A DNA stretch of 64,000 nt from Solicoccozyma terricola (taxonomy: Eukaryota; Basidiomycota; Tremellomycetes; Filobasidiales; Piskurozymaceae): positions 248,001 through 312,000 of the forward strand of contig BCLD01000011.1 in NCBI GenBank assembly GCA_001600875.1, written 5' to 3'. The notes below the pieces were generated by a model. That model did not search any database. It was not told the DNA's origin and saw only the letters and a program-made list of their open reading frames with translations. Shown here one piece after another: positions 48,726 to 60,770 of this stretch (the stretch's first letter is position 1; each line of letters opens with the position of its first letter). The position numbers were made by a program, and so were the translations under genes.

Positions 48726-49434
48726 GGCGAAGAGGAGATGAAATGGAAGGAGAAAAGGGATGATGGTTGTGTAGTTGTGGTTGAAGTGTTGATAGGAGGA
48801 GCAAGATCAGGTGTTGGGAACTATTGACAACGTTTAGGAGCGCCGGGGGGGGGGGGGGGGTTCTGTGAAGGGTATAGACACCAGCATCGTCAGAACCCAC
48901 GCCATGAGAGTACTGTAGGACCGATGCGGACCAACCTCTGTGAACGATGAGACGTAGACAAGGAGGGAAAGCACAGAGAATTGTGAGGAAGCTGATGATG
49001 AGCTGAGGAGTGAAGGGGCTGCTGAGCGTAAATCTCACCTGGCCTATCGATGTTCCGCGGTGGCGACTAACCTCTTATGATGACGTAATCAAACAATCTG
49101 TCACCCCCCAAGAGCCCGGCACGTGATAGATCGGCGGAATACCCAATCTACCGCCACCGCCACCGCATCCGCATCCGCCACTCGTGTTTCGGCTACGAAC
49201 CATTACTAGCGGGACGCAACAGTCGTTGCTTCCTATGGATGACAGTCGCCGGAGGCGGCCAAACGTGCCAGGCCTCCTTATGCGAGCCTAGAATTCGCCG
49301 AGGACCAACAAAGCATTTAGAAACCAGTGTAACAATGGATGCAAAAGACGAACTTCGTATGACCCCCAACCTGTGCTGCAATCGAATAACACGAGCCGCT
49401 GCTCAAACATCTTCACCATCACCTGCCACCAACC
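48726..49434. promoter_or_regulatory. Divergent promoter of PD-(D/E)XK-like gene and ABC transporter
   Basis: 709 bp. Contains G16 at 48845-48860 (C16 in the sense of the minus-strand gene, possibly a 5' UTR intron), TGACGTAA at 49081-49088, an E-box CACGTG at 49120-49125, and a CCACCG/CATCCG triplet-like repeat near 49150-49180. Confidence 0.45.
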
Positions 49435-49746
49435 ATGGCATCCGCAGGCGACTCGTTCGCTCCGACCATTGCCCTCACCCGCACACCGTCTTTCACTAGG
49501 ACCAGATCTGAAGAACTCCAGGAGCTGCGATATGATCGTGATATCAACGGCCAGGATGATCGATGGGAGGGTAATCTTGATGAGGCTCTCACCGGCAAGG
49601 TCCTTCAGAGACCAAGGAGAAAGAGTACAGTCACAAAGGTAGAAGTGATCCCTGAAGACCAGGTCGGGGAGAGGGAAGAGTGGGAGTTGGCGGACGAGGT
49701 ATGGAGCGGGGCTTCCATTTGTAAACAGAACCCCACTTATCTGCTT

Positions 49747-49828
<82 letters not shown>

Positions 49829-52800
49829 CAGGTCCGACAATACCGCCAGCACCTCACTGACAACGGCCTGCCGTTCCGAAAACTCGGTTTACAGTGGAAC
49901 AATGTCAATGTCCGAGGCATGGGTTCAGATGCAGTATTAAAAGACACCGTTCTCTCGCAATACAACATATTCCGTCGAATCGGTGCTTCCCGACGCACCA
50001 AGCAAGAAAAGGTAATCCTAGAAGACAATTTCGGCGTCGTCAAACCGGGCGAAATGCTTCTCCTTCTTGCTCGACCGGGTGGAGGCTCAACCACCCTTCT
50101 CCGCATCCTTAGCAATAAGCGCAATGGCTACTCTGCCGTGGAGGGCGACGTGAAATTCGGCAACATGAACTCGAAAGAGGCAGACAAGTTTCGAGGACAG
50201 ATTGTCATGAACAGCGAGGAGGTGAGGGAGGTTGGCCAACGGGCGTGTAGTCCCACGCTGACCACGCCTCGCACACAGGAAATCTTCTTCCCCAACTTGA
50301 CGGTGGGACAGACAATCGACTTTGCAGTGGCCCTCAAGACACCGGCGGTCGTCCCATCACGCTTTAAGGATCCCAACGAGTACCGTAAACTGATGGCAGA
50401 CTTCCTCCTGAGGTCGATGGGTATTGCTCATACGACTCAGACGAAAGTGTGAGTGAGATGCCGGAGTTGCGCCGGTCTGTTGCTAACATCTTCAACAGAG
50501 GCGACGCCTACACCCGTGGCGTATCCGGTGGTGAGAGGAAGCGTGTATCCATCATTGAAGTGATGGCGAATCGCGGTTCCATCTTCTGCTGGGATAACAG
50601 TACACGAGGTGGGAGGAAGGTTTCTTCTTTCCCCACCCAGACACTCACATTCTCTCCTACAGGCCTCGACGCCACCAGCGCACTCGCATACGTGCAAGCC
50701 ATCCGCACGTTGACTGATGTCCTCGGCTTAACCTCCATCATCACCCTCTACCAAGCTGGGAACGGCATCTTTGAGCTGTTTGACAAGGTACTTGTCCTCG
50801 AATTGGGCAAGCAAATCTACTATGGCCCTCGAGAGCAGGCAAAGCCATTCTTTGAAAGCCTCGGATTCGAGTACACAAAGGGCGCCAACTTTGGAGACTA
50901 CCTTACCGGCTGCGTTGTTCCGACGGAACGTCGAATTCGCCCAGGTTATGAAAACAGGTACCCGAGGACCGCAGACGACATTCGGGCTGCTTATCAACAG
51001 TCAGCGATATATGAAAAGATGAGAGCAGAGATTGGATACGCCGAGTCTGAGGAGGCCCTTCAGAATACAGAACAGTTCAAGCGATCTGTCGACGCAGACC
51101 GTCACAAATCATTGCCCAAGCAATCCGCCCTAACCGTCCCGTACATGACACAAGTCTACGCTCTTACAGTGAGGCAGTACCAAATCATCTGGGGAAACAA
51201 GGTCGCTGCGATCATCCGTCAGGGTGCAACTCTTGTTCAGTCATTAGTAATCGGGTCGCTCTTTTACAATATTGCCCCAACATCCAACGGACTCTTCCTG
51301 CTTGGAGGTACCCTCTTTTTTTCCGTACTTTACAACAGGTGAGTTACGGGGTTCTGCGTGTAGCCCCCCCCCCCCCCCCCCAACTCACCCGCCACCACAG
51401 TCTCGTCTCTATGAGCGAAGTGCAGGATTCGTTCCACGGCCGACCCGTCCTCGTCAAGCACAAAGAGTTTGCGTTTTTCCACCCAACAGCGTTTGTGATC
51501 GCTCAGATATTCTCCGACATTCCGATCCTCCTGGTCCAAATTACCACCTTTTCCATCGTCGTCTACTTTATGACCGGGCTTCTCGTCACCGCCGGCGCCT
51601 TCTTCACCTACTACGCTATCGTGTTCACCGTGACCATGGTGATGACCGCCCTATTCCGCGCTTGCGGTTCGGGTTTCGCCACCTTCAACGCGGCATCCAA
51701 GGTCTCGGGGCTGGGGATATCAGCAGCAGTCACATATGCTGGCTATATAATTGCCAAGCCCGACATGCATCGTGAGTGGGTTGTGGGTGATGGCAGACGC
51801 CTCGGGCTGACCGGACTCCATCTACAGCTTGGTTTGTTTGGATTTACTGGTATGTTACACGCGCAGGTGCATTCCATGGTGTAGGCTGACCCTCTTCCCC
51901 CAGGATCAATCCCCTCGCATACGGCCTCAATGCGCTGATGAGCAACGAGCTATCTGGACGTACCTTTCCCTGCACTGGTAACACCTTGATCCCCAACGGT
52001 CCCAACTACACCAATCTCGCCTACGCCTCATGTGCTGGAGTTCCAGGGTCTGTTGGTACGAATGTGACCGGCGATGCGTACCTCGCCACATTGTCCTACT
52101 CGAAGAGCGACATTTGGCGCAACTTTGGTATCCTGTGGGCCTGGTGGGTACTCTTCGTCGCCGTCACCGCCTACTTTACGACCTTTAAGATTTCCGGCGC
52201 CGCATCAAACACATACCTCACATTCGTTCGTAACAAGGAGACCCTCGCTCGAGTGAACGCAAAGACCGCGGACGTCGAGTCGCCAGAGGTGCCACCCAGT
52301 ACTCCAAACGGATTCCTCCTGCATACAGACGGACCAGCCATCACCAGGGAACACGCCAGCAAGGGACACGCTAGCACCAAGGAACATTCGAGCAGTAACG
52401 GTGAGAATGACAAACCGAGCCTCATTCGAAACACATCTGTCTTTACATGGCGCAACCTCCGATATACGGTCAAGGTACCGGGTGGTGATCGACTTTTACT
52501 AGATAACATCAACGGTTATGTGAAACCCGGTCAATTGGGAGCGCTTATGGGCAGCTCCGGTGCCGGAAAGACGACTCTCCTCGATGTTCTAGCTCAGCGC
52601 AAGACTGACGGCAAGATTGAGGGGCAAATACACGTCGACGGTCGTCCACTGCCGCTCTCTTTCCAACGTTCGGCTGGATATTGTGAGCAGCTCGATGTCC
52701 ACGAGCCACTGGCGACCGTCCGTGAGGCTCTGGAGTTCAGCGCTATTCTCCGTCAGCCAAGAGGTACTCCAAAGGCAGAGAAGCTGGCGTATGTGGATAC

Positions 52801-54787
52801 CATCATCGATCTGCTGGAGATGAAGGACATTGAACACGCCTTGGTTGGATTCCCTGGAGCGGGGCTCGGAGTGGAGCAGAGGAAACGGCTGACAATCGGT
52901 ACCGAGCTCGTCGCTAAACCGTCCATCTTGATCTTTTTAGATGAACCGACTTCTGGTGAGCCGTGGCTGAGTGACCCCACGTATTTGCCAGCTCTAATCA
53001 GGACCCCCCCCCCCCCCCCTTCCCTTCTACCCAGGCCTCGACTCGCAGTCTGCTTTCTCCATCGTCCGTTTCTTGCGAAAACTCGCCGACGTCGGGCAAG
53101 CTGTACTGGTCACCATCCATCAACCCTCTGCCTCCCTATTCTATCAATTTGATACCCTCCTCCTGCTCGCCAGAGGAGGGAAGACGGTGTACAACGGAGC
53201 GATCGGCGAGGAGGCGTCGACTATCAAAGCCTACTTTGCTCGGGAAGGCGCACCCTGCCCTGAAACTGCCAACGTGGGCGAGCACATGATCAAAGTCGTA
53301 TCTGGACCAATGTCCAAAGAGCGAGATTGGCATCAAGTTTGGCTAGATTCTCCCGAGAACAAGGCGATCTTGGACGAGCTGGACGCGATTGAGAAAGACG
53401 TGCTGTCTCGTCCGGTTGCTTACAACGACGACGGTCAAGAATTTGCGACTCCGTTGAAAGAGCAATGTACGGAGGTCCTAAAGCGTAACTCGGTGTCACT
53501 GTTCAGGAACGTCGATTATGTCAACAACAAGATGATTTTGCATGTCGGTGCAGCTCTGTTCAATGGGTGAGTGGGTTGACGTGCCCTGTGGTCGATGGCA
53601 TACCGGCTGATTCCAGTCCCTCCCAGATTCACCTTCTGGATGATTGGTGACTCGGCGTCTGACCTGCAAAACAAAATATTCAGTATTTTCGTTTTCATTT
53701 TTGTGTGAGTGTAGCGAGAGTGGGATGTTGGGTATACAGCTGATAGCCCAGCCCCAACCCCCCTTAGTGCCCCTGGTGTCATTGCCCAGGTTCAACCCCT
53801 GTTCATCGCGCGGCGTGATATCTTTGAAACGAGGGAGAAGAAGGCAAAGATGTACAGGTGAGCGAGGGGTTGATTAGCTTTGAGACAACGTACGCTGACG
53901 TCCGCTACACGCAGCTGGTGGGCATTCTGCTACGGGTTGATGGTGTCCGAACTTCCATACCTCCTCATCTGTGGAACACTATAGTGAGTGACTCGTGTCG
54001 CGCGACGCCACCGACGCTGAGCGTTTTCTATGCAGTTTCGTATGTTGGTGGTTCACGGCAGGGTTCCCTTCGAGAGCCAGCCGCGCGGGGCCGGTGTATC
54101 TAGAGGTCCTTCTCTACGAGATGCTCTACACTGGAATCGGACAATTCGTTGCGGGTGAGTGTAGAGAGAGAGAACGCCGGCGGCGATTATTGCATTTCGG
54201 TTGTCGGTTGACCACCCACATCCTGCTACCAGCCTACGCACCAAACGCGGCGGTCGCTCAACTCGTGATGCCAATCATCCTTGGTACGCTCGTGTCCTTT
54301 TCCGGTGTTCTCGTGCCGTATGCGGCCATTACACCTTTCTGGCGCTACTGGCTTTACTATATCAATGTGAGTTTCCTCGTGTGTCTCAACGCGACACGGG
54401 CCGCTGACGCTTCGCCTGCCCCGACAGCCCTTCACGTATCTCATCGGAGCACTTGCCTGGTTCGGCATCTGGGGCTCTCCCGTGGTATGCACCCAGGAAG
54501 AGTTGGCCGTGTTTAATACCCCGAACGGCGAGACGTGTCAACAATACCTGCAACAATACCTCACTTCCATCAATCCCGGTGCGAATCTGTTGAACCCGAT
54601 GGCGACTTCCAACTGCCAGGTCTGCCCATACACTACGGGGACCAACTTTTTGTTCACGGTCAACATCACCAAAGCATCCGACGGCTGGAGGAATATCGGG
54701 ATCACAGCTCTTTTCTGTGTGTCTTCGTATGCGCTGGTTTTGGCGTTGATGAAGCTGAGGACCAAGCGATCGAAGTCTGCCGAGTAG
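49435..54787 (+). CDS. PDR-type (ABCG) ABC transporter, full size
   Basis: ATP-driven plasma-membrane efflux pump of the pleiotropic drug resistance family, with domain order NBD1-TMD1-NBD2-TMD2. ATG 49435. NBD1: Walker A is the degenerate [11 protein letters not shown] (about 50070), the signature is V-S-G-G-E-R-K-R (about 50521), and Walker B is [10 protein letters not shown]. This asymmetry is normal for the family. TMD1 lies at about 51170-52190, with an extracellular-type loop rich in Cys, Asn and Gly (51950-52060). NBD2: canonical [10 protein letters not shown] (about 52550), G-V-E-Q-R-K-R (about 52870) and [13 protein letters not shown]2 extends to the stop TAG 54785-54787. At least fourteen introns. 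Four carry C tracts or strongly pyrimidine sequence. The small exons at 53640-54130 are less certain. Confidence 0.93.
49699..49831 (+). repeat. Intron with C31-A-C47 tract (ABC transporter)
   Basis: Donor gtatgg at 49699, acceptor aacag ending 49831. C at 49748-49778, a single A at 49779, C at 49780-49826. The tract abuts the acceptor. Splicing joins W-E-L-A-D-E to V-R-Q-Y-R. Confidence 0.85.
51339..51400 (+). repeat. Intron with C18 tract (ABC transporter)
   Basis: Donor gtgagt at 51339, acceptor accacag ending 51400, C at 51364-51381. The reading frame continues as L-V-S-M-S-E-V-Q. Confidence 0.8.
52956..53034 (+). repeat. Intron with C16 tract splitting NBD2 Walker B/D-loop
   Basis: Donor gtgagc at 52956, acceptor acccag ending 53034, C at 53004-53019. 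Splicing restores D-E-P-T-S-G-L-D-S-Q-S, an essential motif, which strongly supports the junction. Confidence 0.85.
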
Positions 54788-54961
54788 TTGAGAGATTCCA
54801 TATGGATAGACTAGAAGTCCGAGTATGCGACCATATCTGTATATATGCTGCAGGTTGTCGCCACTGCCGCCACCCGGCCATCGATGCCCGCCAGCCCATG
54901 ACCAGGTGGACGAGGTCAACGTCCAACATCATTCCAATTTCCATCCATCCATCAACACACC

Positions 54962-57435
54962 ATGCTGTCCTCCACGGCGCCTGCTTCCTCGCCATCCACA
55001 GCCAGACCACCACCCAAGTCCACCCGCTGGAGGACCTGTGACATCTGTCGGCAGCGCAAGGTGAGTGGGCGGCGCACCGGGGACTAGCTGGCCCGTCAGC
55101 CTAACCTCCGACCCCGCGCGACCTCGCACTCCGCTCTCCAGGCAAAATGCGTGCTGGACACATCCGCCGCATCGTCGTCCACTGGTCATCCGCCATGTGA
55201 AGGCTGTGTGAGACTCGGAGCAGAGTGTACGTTTGACATGGGATACAAGAAGCCTGGTCGGCCAAATAAGTGGGTGTCGACTCCCCAGGCGCCAGTGAAG
55301 AAGAACATGAATGATTGACGGTGTCTGCGTCCAGCTGGGCAAATCGCACCTGGAAACAACCCGATGTCTACCATACTCGATCCTCCTACCGCCCCTCATC
55401 CTCCGAAGAGAGCTACACCATGTCTCCTACAAACCGACGTTCGTCCGTCAGTCCTACTCGTCGCAATGCACGACTCTCGCCCTCGGATTTCAACAACGGT
55501 ATCCCCACGAATGGGAATAATCACACAACAAATCTCAGCCCGATACTGGGTATGAGCACTTGTCTCCCATACCAACTCCAAGATACTGAAACGTCTCCAT
55601 CATCACGTAAATATACAAACGACGATACCCTCTTACAACCATCCACCGCGACCACCACCGCACCCAATCCTACACTCACACCCTTCCAGCAGTACCTCGT
55701 TAACCTACCCGCACCCGATATCCAAATCGAGTCGGTCGCGTCATGGGCCACTATCGGGTTTTTTCTCTCGCTGTACTTGAAATACATGCACTCGCTCATC
55801 CCATTAGTGCACAAGCCGACGTTCGCAAAGCTGTTGGCTATGAGAGCGGATAAGGGGGATCCCGACTTTCGAGCGTTTCTACTGGGATTAGGTGCGTTTC
55901 AGTGTGAGAATGCAAGTCCACCGCACTGCTCACCCCGTTTCCTATGTGTGATGCCAGTCGCATATACCATTGGCCAATCTCCTATCACACGCATGGAGCA
56001 CTTCATGTCTCGCCCTGACCTGATTAGTCTGCAACATGACTGCCATCGAGCGAGTATGATACTACTGAACGGCAAATACAAGGGTCCATCACTGATTAGG
56101 ATTGGATCGTTGATGACGTGAGCATCATCCATCGAGTCCTCCGCGTGCTACTCCGCTGACATCCGAGTCGGTGTCACTCAGCGGCTACTTTTACTGCGCA
56201 TCCGTCGGTCGGTCCTTTAAAGCTGCAACACTCCTCGCCGAAGCTTGCCACCTCGTTCACATCATGCAGTTGCACAGCGACGCTGTCACGTTGTCGATGG
56301 GGTTGGATCATTGCGAGGTAGATCTACGGAGACGTGTATTTTGGCACGTCTACGCGGTGGACATGTGAGTGGATGAAATCGCTGCGAGAACACGCAGCAT
56401 CTGATATTTCTGCGCGGTGTTCCCCCAGCACCGAAGCCTCGGCGGGCGGACCCATCCATCTTCAGACATATGAAGGCCTTCCGCCGTACCCTCTTGAAGT
56501 AGATGACGAGCTCATCACCACGCAAGGGTCCTTCCCTCAACCATTTGGTGAAACTTCTTACATGACTGGATTCACCCGCTGCGTCTCGTTGTTTCCAATC
56601 ATGGCAGAATGTCTGATCCGTCAACGAAGTCTCGCGACTCGTAATTTACCTCTGGCTGACGAGGAACGAAAGGAGGCGATTGAATGGATCGAGAAATCTG
56701 TTCTCGAGGTGGAGACGATCGTCGAAGATCTGCCACCAGTATTACATCGGTCGAGTACGGTGGAAGAGGGTGATGATGAGCGTATGGGGGTATTCGGCAT
56801 GCAAAGAGCAAACTTGCTAATCACCACGGCATCCGTCCGATTCGTTCTGGTGAGTGGAATGTGCGGTGCGGCAGCGAGAATTGTTCTAAATACTTGTCAA
56901 CACCCGCTCCACAGTACGATTACCACGCTGCGGTAGACCCACATGCTGGGATCGAGGCAGAAAGAGACGCATCGAGTCGTCAGGTGTTGCAGATGCTGGC
57001 AAGGTGGGGTGTTCGGCCGCCTTCATATGAGCTAGACCGTGGACCGTAGCTGACAGCTCGGCGTTCTCGTAGCATCCCACTGAATAGTTTGGCAGCCAAC
57101 GGCGAAAGCATGGTGAGCGGCTGCTGAGAAAATGTACCGACCGGTTCGACGCTGATTGTCCCGCGATTTGAACGGATGGCAGCGCGGCAAGGTGTTCCGC
57201 ATCATACTCGCATTGATCACTCAAGATGGTGCTCTCGACGCATGGGGAGACACGTTGAACGACTGGTGGAACATGGTAAGTGGTGTAGACCGGGCATGCG
57301 GATGGGGCAGTCTCGACCAACGCTCATTAACGTATTGTCTGCATCACACAGTATTCGGCGATTCAATTCGTCCAGTTGGTTAGTCTGCATGTCGACTCGA
57401 ACATGCCCAGCAGGAATGGTAGTCCCCATACGTAG
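54962..57435 (+). CDS. Zn2Cys6 transcription factor with fungal-specific TF domain
   Basis: ATG 54962, 174 bp after the ABC transporter stop. The cluster C-D-I-C-R-Q-R-K is joined by an intron (about 55060-55140) to A-K-C, and C-x2-C-x6-C follows as P-P-C-E-G-C-V-R-L-G-A-E-C. G-Y-K-K-P-G-R-P-N-K is a typical basic linker. A disordered Ser/Thr/Asn-rich region precedes the regulatory domain, marked by Y-L-K-Y-M-H-S-L-I-P-L-V-H-K-P-T-F (about 55777-55825). E-V-D-L-R-R-R-V-F-W-H-V-Y-A-V-D (about 56310-56364) is the fungal_trans core. The last exons run to TAG 57433-57435. About nine introns. Its position between a drug pump and a sugar-type carrier suggests it may control one of them, but nothing in the sequence proves this. 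Confidence 0.85.
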
Positions 57436-58027
57436 AGACACTGCAGACCGGGCCGCAATCCATACATTTCGTGGTTCCCCCAGGGCGTTGCCATCCGTCG
57501 TTCCATCGGACCTCCGCTCGCCTGATTCGAGATGAAAATAGAAATAACAACTCGTGTTGCTTCCGACAATGGAACCCATCGAAAGAGAAAGAAAAAAAAA
57601 AAAGTCGGACAGCAGCATTCCCTCCTCTTTCGTCCCCATCACTACACCATCCCACCCAATCCCAAAAGCTCGGTTAGTCGGTCAATAACAGGACACATGC
57701 AGGTATTCCAGCTCGACTCGGCCCAGATCACAGCGATGCATGACCCCTAGATAGAGAAGCGACGACGGCGGGGAACTCCCCACCACCACCCTCCGCCCAC
57801 ATCCCACAAGGGGCCTTTGCTCGTTAGAGATGCAACGCGGGTGCCAGGTGTGCTCATAGTGGATGACGGGTGTCTACCTCCTAGAGGTCCACCCCACCCA
57901 TCATCCATGCGGCCTGTGCTGAGATCATACCGTTCAGAGCGGACCAGGATAATGCCTGCGTCGCCAGTTGCTGTCTCGATATGGCGGAAGCTTACGATTC
58001 GACCTTTTGCCCTGTTAGTCTCCCATC
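57436..58027. other. Intergenic; A-rich tract
   Basis: 592 bp. A12-13 run near 57592-57604. Holds the promoter of the sugar transporter gene. No gene recognised. Confidence 0.5.
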
Positions 58028-60437
58028 ATGTCAGACTGGCACACGATGTGAGTGAACAGGGAGACGCCGAGTGGCTCGGGTGGGTCGTTCCAGCAGTGGA
58101 TCGTTGCTGAAGTCCTCGCCTTTTCTGCACAGACCCAACGCTAGCGACCGTCTCAAGTGGTACCAAAACAAGGGCAATCTCAAGCTCAACTAGTGAGGCG
58201 GTCTCGTCATGAACCAGGCGGCATGGATTCGTAGCAGCTGAGCAGTACATCCCATACAGTTTCCTGAGCATCATCTTTATCGGACTCGTTCTCAATGGAT
58301 GTATGTGTCTGCTTTGTTCAGACCAGGCGTGGTAGATTGACCCCACCCCACCCCTCCCCTCCCCTCCCCGTCCATCCCGCTAGACGACGGCTCCATCATC
58401 TCAGGCCTCCAAGCACTCGATGCATGGCATGCTGACCTCAACTACCCAAGTCCGGCTCGTATCGGTCTTTTAAATGCATCAGGGTCTTTCGCCGGATTGG
58501 TCGTCGGTCCTATCATCACTTATATCGATGAGCACTTCGGTAGAAAGTGGGGTATTCGATGTGAGTTTGGGGGAGGTTAGGCGAGCGCGGGGGGGTCCGA
58601 TCAGCTGCTGACGGCGTATGTCACAGTCTACGGATGGTGTATCCTCATCGGATCAGTCATCGGTTGCGTCGCTGGCGTATCTGGAGTGAACGGATATGCT
58701 CGTGAGTTGCTGCATCCACCTCATGGGAGAAGATCTATGTTACTGACCACGCTCTATCCAGTCTTCATCACCGGTCGAGTCATCATCGGTCTCGGTCTCG
58801 CTTCTTTCCTCATGACATCCCTCATCGTCGTTCAAGAGATTACACACCCTCGAAGTCGAGGAGCTGTCGCGCAGTCTTGGGTGAGTTTTGTGTTGCCTCC
58901 GATCTTCCAAGTCCGGACCTTCCAAGTAACCAATCATCACTCTCAGAACTCCTACTACATCCTCGGTCTGGTCATCGCCTCTTGGGTTGTATTCGGAACC
59001 AGTTTCCTCACAAGTTCATGGTCATGGCGAATCCCATACATCCTTCAACTTCCTCTCGCCTTGTACGTACTCATCGGGGTTCAGTTTGTCCCGGAAACCC
59101 CACGATTCCTTCTCGCAAAAGGACGTGAACAGGAAGCGTTGGCATTCCTCGTAGAGTACCACGGTAACGGTGATCCTACCGACCAATTGGTCCTTTTCGA
59201 ATTCGAGGAGATGAGGCAGACTATACGGATGGAACAGGAGGCAAAGGCGGAGAGATGGAGTCGGATCGTGAGGAATCCAGGGAGTAGGTATAGGTTGGGA
59301 TTGGCGGTATTGATGACTTTCCTTACCAACGTGAGCATTCGCTAGGGTAGGAAGAGGGGATGTTTGACCTCGGATAGATGTTGAGTAATCCTCCCTCTCG
59401 CAGCTTTCCGGCTCGTCGATCATCTACTATTACTGTGAGAAAACTTTGCGCATCATACCTTCATCGACCCCGCTCTGATCTTTCAAACCCTTTCGTCACA
59501 GACACCACCGTGTTCGACCTCGTTGGTATCACCAACCCCACCACGCAAACAGGCATCAACGCCGGTCTCAACATCTTCACCTGGTTCTGTCAAATATCAG
59601 CCGTCATCATTGGGAAACGAGTCGGACGACGTACGATTATTCTATGGGTTTGGCCTACATTGTTGTGTGGTCTCGTAGGGTTATGCGTAGCTGGGTGAGT
59701 CTGCTTTTGCCGTTTGGGCTTACCAAATATATTACTCACCATCGGTCATTCATTCCTCACAGAGGCGTCTTTTCCAATGCGGCTGACGGAAATACCCAAG
59801 CGGGAGTCGCCACCGTCGTCCTAGTATGGATCTTCCTTGGGTGTTTCAATTTCTCCAACCCGATCTTATACTCATGTGCGTGTTGATTTCCCCCGGAAAC
59901 AATGTCTCGCTCACGCTGCAACATACTGATGTGAACCCACCCATGTTCAGACCCCGCTGAAATCCAAACCTACGCTATTCGTAGCAAGGGCTTACTTGTT
60001 TGGAACACCGTCACTCAACTTCAAACCGCGTATGTCGTATGGGTGGATTCGATTGCCCTTAATGCGATTGGTGAGTGGTGAAATGTGCTGGCGTGTCAAA
60101 TCGGGGTTACCCTACCAACACTGAGACGAATACCTGTATCCCTCGCAGGTTACAAGTACTACATAGTCTATATGCCTCTAGTCATCCTACAGTGGATCTT
60201 TGCTTGGAAATGTTAGTCCCTGCGTACCCTCTCTCTAGTGGCGACGACGTGACATTGAACCTCTACTCCCCATCACACAGACATGGTTGAAACCCGCGGA
60301 TACACCCTCGAAGAAATCTCCATCGCATTCGAAGGTCCGGATGCGTATGTAGCGGAGGTTGATCGACGTCTGGCTGCTGGCTCGTTGATTTCGCACACGG
60401 ATGTTGATTCCAAGGATGGTGGCGAGGTTGGCAAGTA
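58028..60437 (+). CDS. MFS sugar transporter (hexose/lactose permease-like)
   Basis: Plasma-membrane sugar/proton symporter type. Provisional start ATG 58028 (M-S-D-W-H-T), with the second exon K-W-Y-Q-N-K-G-N-L-K-L; the junction into the first helix (58195-58235) is not fully resolved. Clear motifs: N-G-Y-D-G-S-I-I-S-G (about 58308-58395), D-E-H-F-G-R-K-W-G (sugar transporter loop, about 58530), G-R-V-I-I-G-L-G (about 58773), V-P-E-T-P-R-F-L-L (about 59088), G-K-R-V-G-R-R (about 59613) and V-E-T-R-G-Y-T-L-E-E-I (about 60285-60320). The order and spacing are those of the sugar porter family with 12 helices. About ten introns, one preceded by a short C-rich run. Stop TAA 60435-60437. Confidence 0.88.
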
Positions 60438-60770
60438 AGGGTTCAGGGCGCGGGCGATTCGGGGACGGCGGACGGCGGACTAGGCTTCAACTGCTGTGTT
60501 CCGTGGATATGTTGCATACGATAAAAGTGACGAGTAGCGCGGAGTCTGAGGTGGTGAAGGGGTTATATACATATACACCATGCAATCCATATACAAATTC
60601 ATAACGCTCTTCCCGGTGCATGTCATTGGGTTGGTGGGTGGATGGGTGTTGGCGAGTTTCTGATTACGTCATCCATCGCCATCCCAACTGCCACCTCAAC
60701 GACAAGTTCAAGTGGGAGTTCACCAAACATCGCAACACAGACAGTCCAGCAGCATCCAGCATCGGCTACG
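60438..60770. promoter_or_regulatory. Promoter region of SEC62 with TTACGTCA
   Basis: 333 bp. TTACGTCA at 60664-60671, about 100 bp before the SEC62 ATG. The same octamer, inverted (TGACGTAA), occurs before the ABC transporter. Confidence 0.4.

Noticed and set aside
49288..50124. 278-codon minus-strand frame with polyglycine
   Set aside because: Created by the poly-C intron and antisense to ABC transporter exons with clear family motifs.
49435..54787. Pseudogene because NBD1 Walker A lacks the lysine
   Set aside because: PDR-family pumps normally have a degenerate NBD1 Walker A and Walker B; the NBD2 motifs are intact.
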